This document shows, in pieces, positions 6,264-6,448 of a stretch of 6,448 nucleotides of DNA. Each line of letters opens with the position of its first letter. Position 1 is the stretch's first letter. The stretch is taken from the NCBI GenBank assembly GCA_002725445.1, contig PBPD01000151.1, positions 1-6,448 on the forward strand, given 5' to 3'. The notes below the pieces were generated by a model that saw nothing but the letters and a program-made list of their open reading frames with translations, ran no database searches and was not told the origin of the DNA. The translations under genes were made by a program, and so were the position numbers. The DNA is from Rickettsiales bacterium (lineage in GTDB: Bacteria > Pseudomonadota > Alphaproteobacteria > Rickettsiales > UBA3002).

Positions 6264-6448
6264 ATGCTGGTATTGCTAGACCGAGATGGCGTGATCAATG
6301 AAGACCTGCCCAAAGGGGTGTGCCATCTGGATGAATGGAGCATATTGCCCGGCGCTGCCGAGGCCATTGCCCAGCTTACCAGCCATCATGTAAAAGTAGC
6401 CGTAGTGACAAACCAGTCCGCTATTGGCAAAGGCTGGTTGCAAGAAGC
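6264..6448 (+). CDS. HAD-superfamily phosphatase, GmhB/HisB-N type, N-terminal fragment (3' end outside window)
   Basis: Sixty-one codons are visible before the window ends. The protein begins MLVLLDRDGVIN, the HAD motif I of the HAD-IIIA group, with Asp6 as the predicted nucleophile and Asp8 as the general acid/base. Motif II is VAVVTNQSAIGKG (45-57) with Thr49. DRDGVIN combined with TNQS-IG-G is typical of D-glycero-D-manno-heptose 1,7-bisphosphate 7-phosphatase (GmhB, LPS heptose synthesis) and of the histidinol-phosphatase domain of HisB. The zinc-binding cysteines that would point to GmhB lie beyond the edge, so the substrate is left open. The start is one base after the ftsX stop (TGACATG), with no separate ribosome site, suggesting translational coupling. 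Confidence 0.8.
   Translation, partial: MLVLLDRDGVINEDLPKGVCHLDEWSILPGAAEAIAQLTSHHVKVAVVTNQSAIGKGWLQE

Overview
The window looks like an ordinary stretch of chromosome from a Gram-negative bacterium, most likely an alphaproteobacterium. The reasons are the rph-rdgB pair next to grpE, which is a familiar alphaproteobacterial neighbourhood, an FtsX of the alphaproteobacterial type, a ScsB/DsbD-like membrane electron carrier, and a methyltransferase tail resembling alphaproteobacterial proteins. No sequence search was possible, so the finer taxonomy is open. I see no rRNA, tRNA, CRISPR array, insertion sequence, phage gene or defence system, and the window is almost fully coding.

Layout. (1) Positions 2-343, plus strand: the C-terminal end of a class I SAM-dependent methyltransferase that begins before the window. 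(2) Positions 366-4504, minus strand: four genes in the transcription order rph, rdgB, scsB/dsbD-like, exported redoxin. The rph stop overlaps the rdgB start by four bases (ATGA). The other two junctions are 62 and 82 bp, and a candidate promoter lies before the dsbD-like gene. (3) Positions 4505-4633: a divergent control region with a candidate sigma-32 (heat-shock) promoter pointing at grpE. (4) Positions 4634-6448, plus strand: grpE, ftsX and the start of a HAD-family phosphatase (GmhB/HisB-N type). These are tightly spaced (18 bp, then 1 bp) and look like one transcription unit.

How the genes fit together. RNase PH (tRNA 3' trimming) and RdgB (removal of ITP, dITP and XTP) form a housekeeping RNA/nucleotide-quality pair. 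The DsbD-like protein and the redoxin look like a cell-envelope thiol relay: electrons from cytoplasmic thioredoxin cross the membrane and could reduce the exported redoxin. GrpE is the DnaK nucleotide-exchange factor. FtsX is the membrane half of a cell-division regulator, and the HAD phosphatase may serve heptose/LPS synthesis, so the plus-strand unit mixes proteostasis with envelope functions.

The points most worth a second look are the gene-order departures from what is usual in alphaproteobacteria (no hrcA before grpE, no hemW after rdgB, ftsX without ftsE), the ScsB-redoxin pairing, and a small 13-bp tandem repeat filling the gap between the two convergent genes. I did not find a clearly new biological system here.
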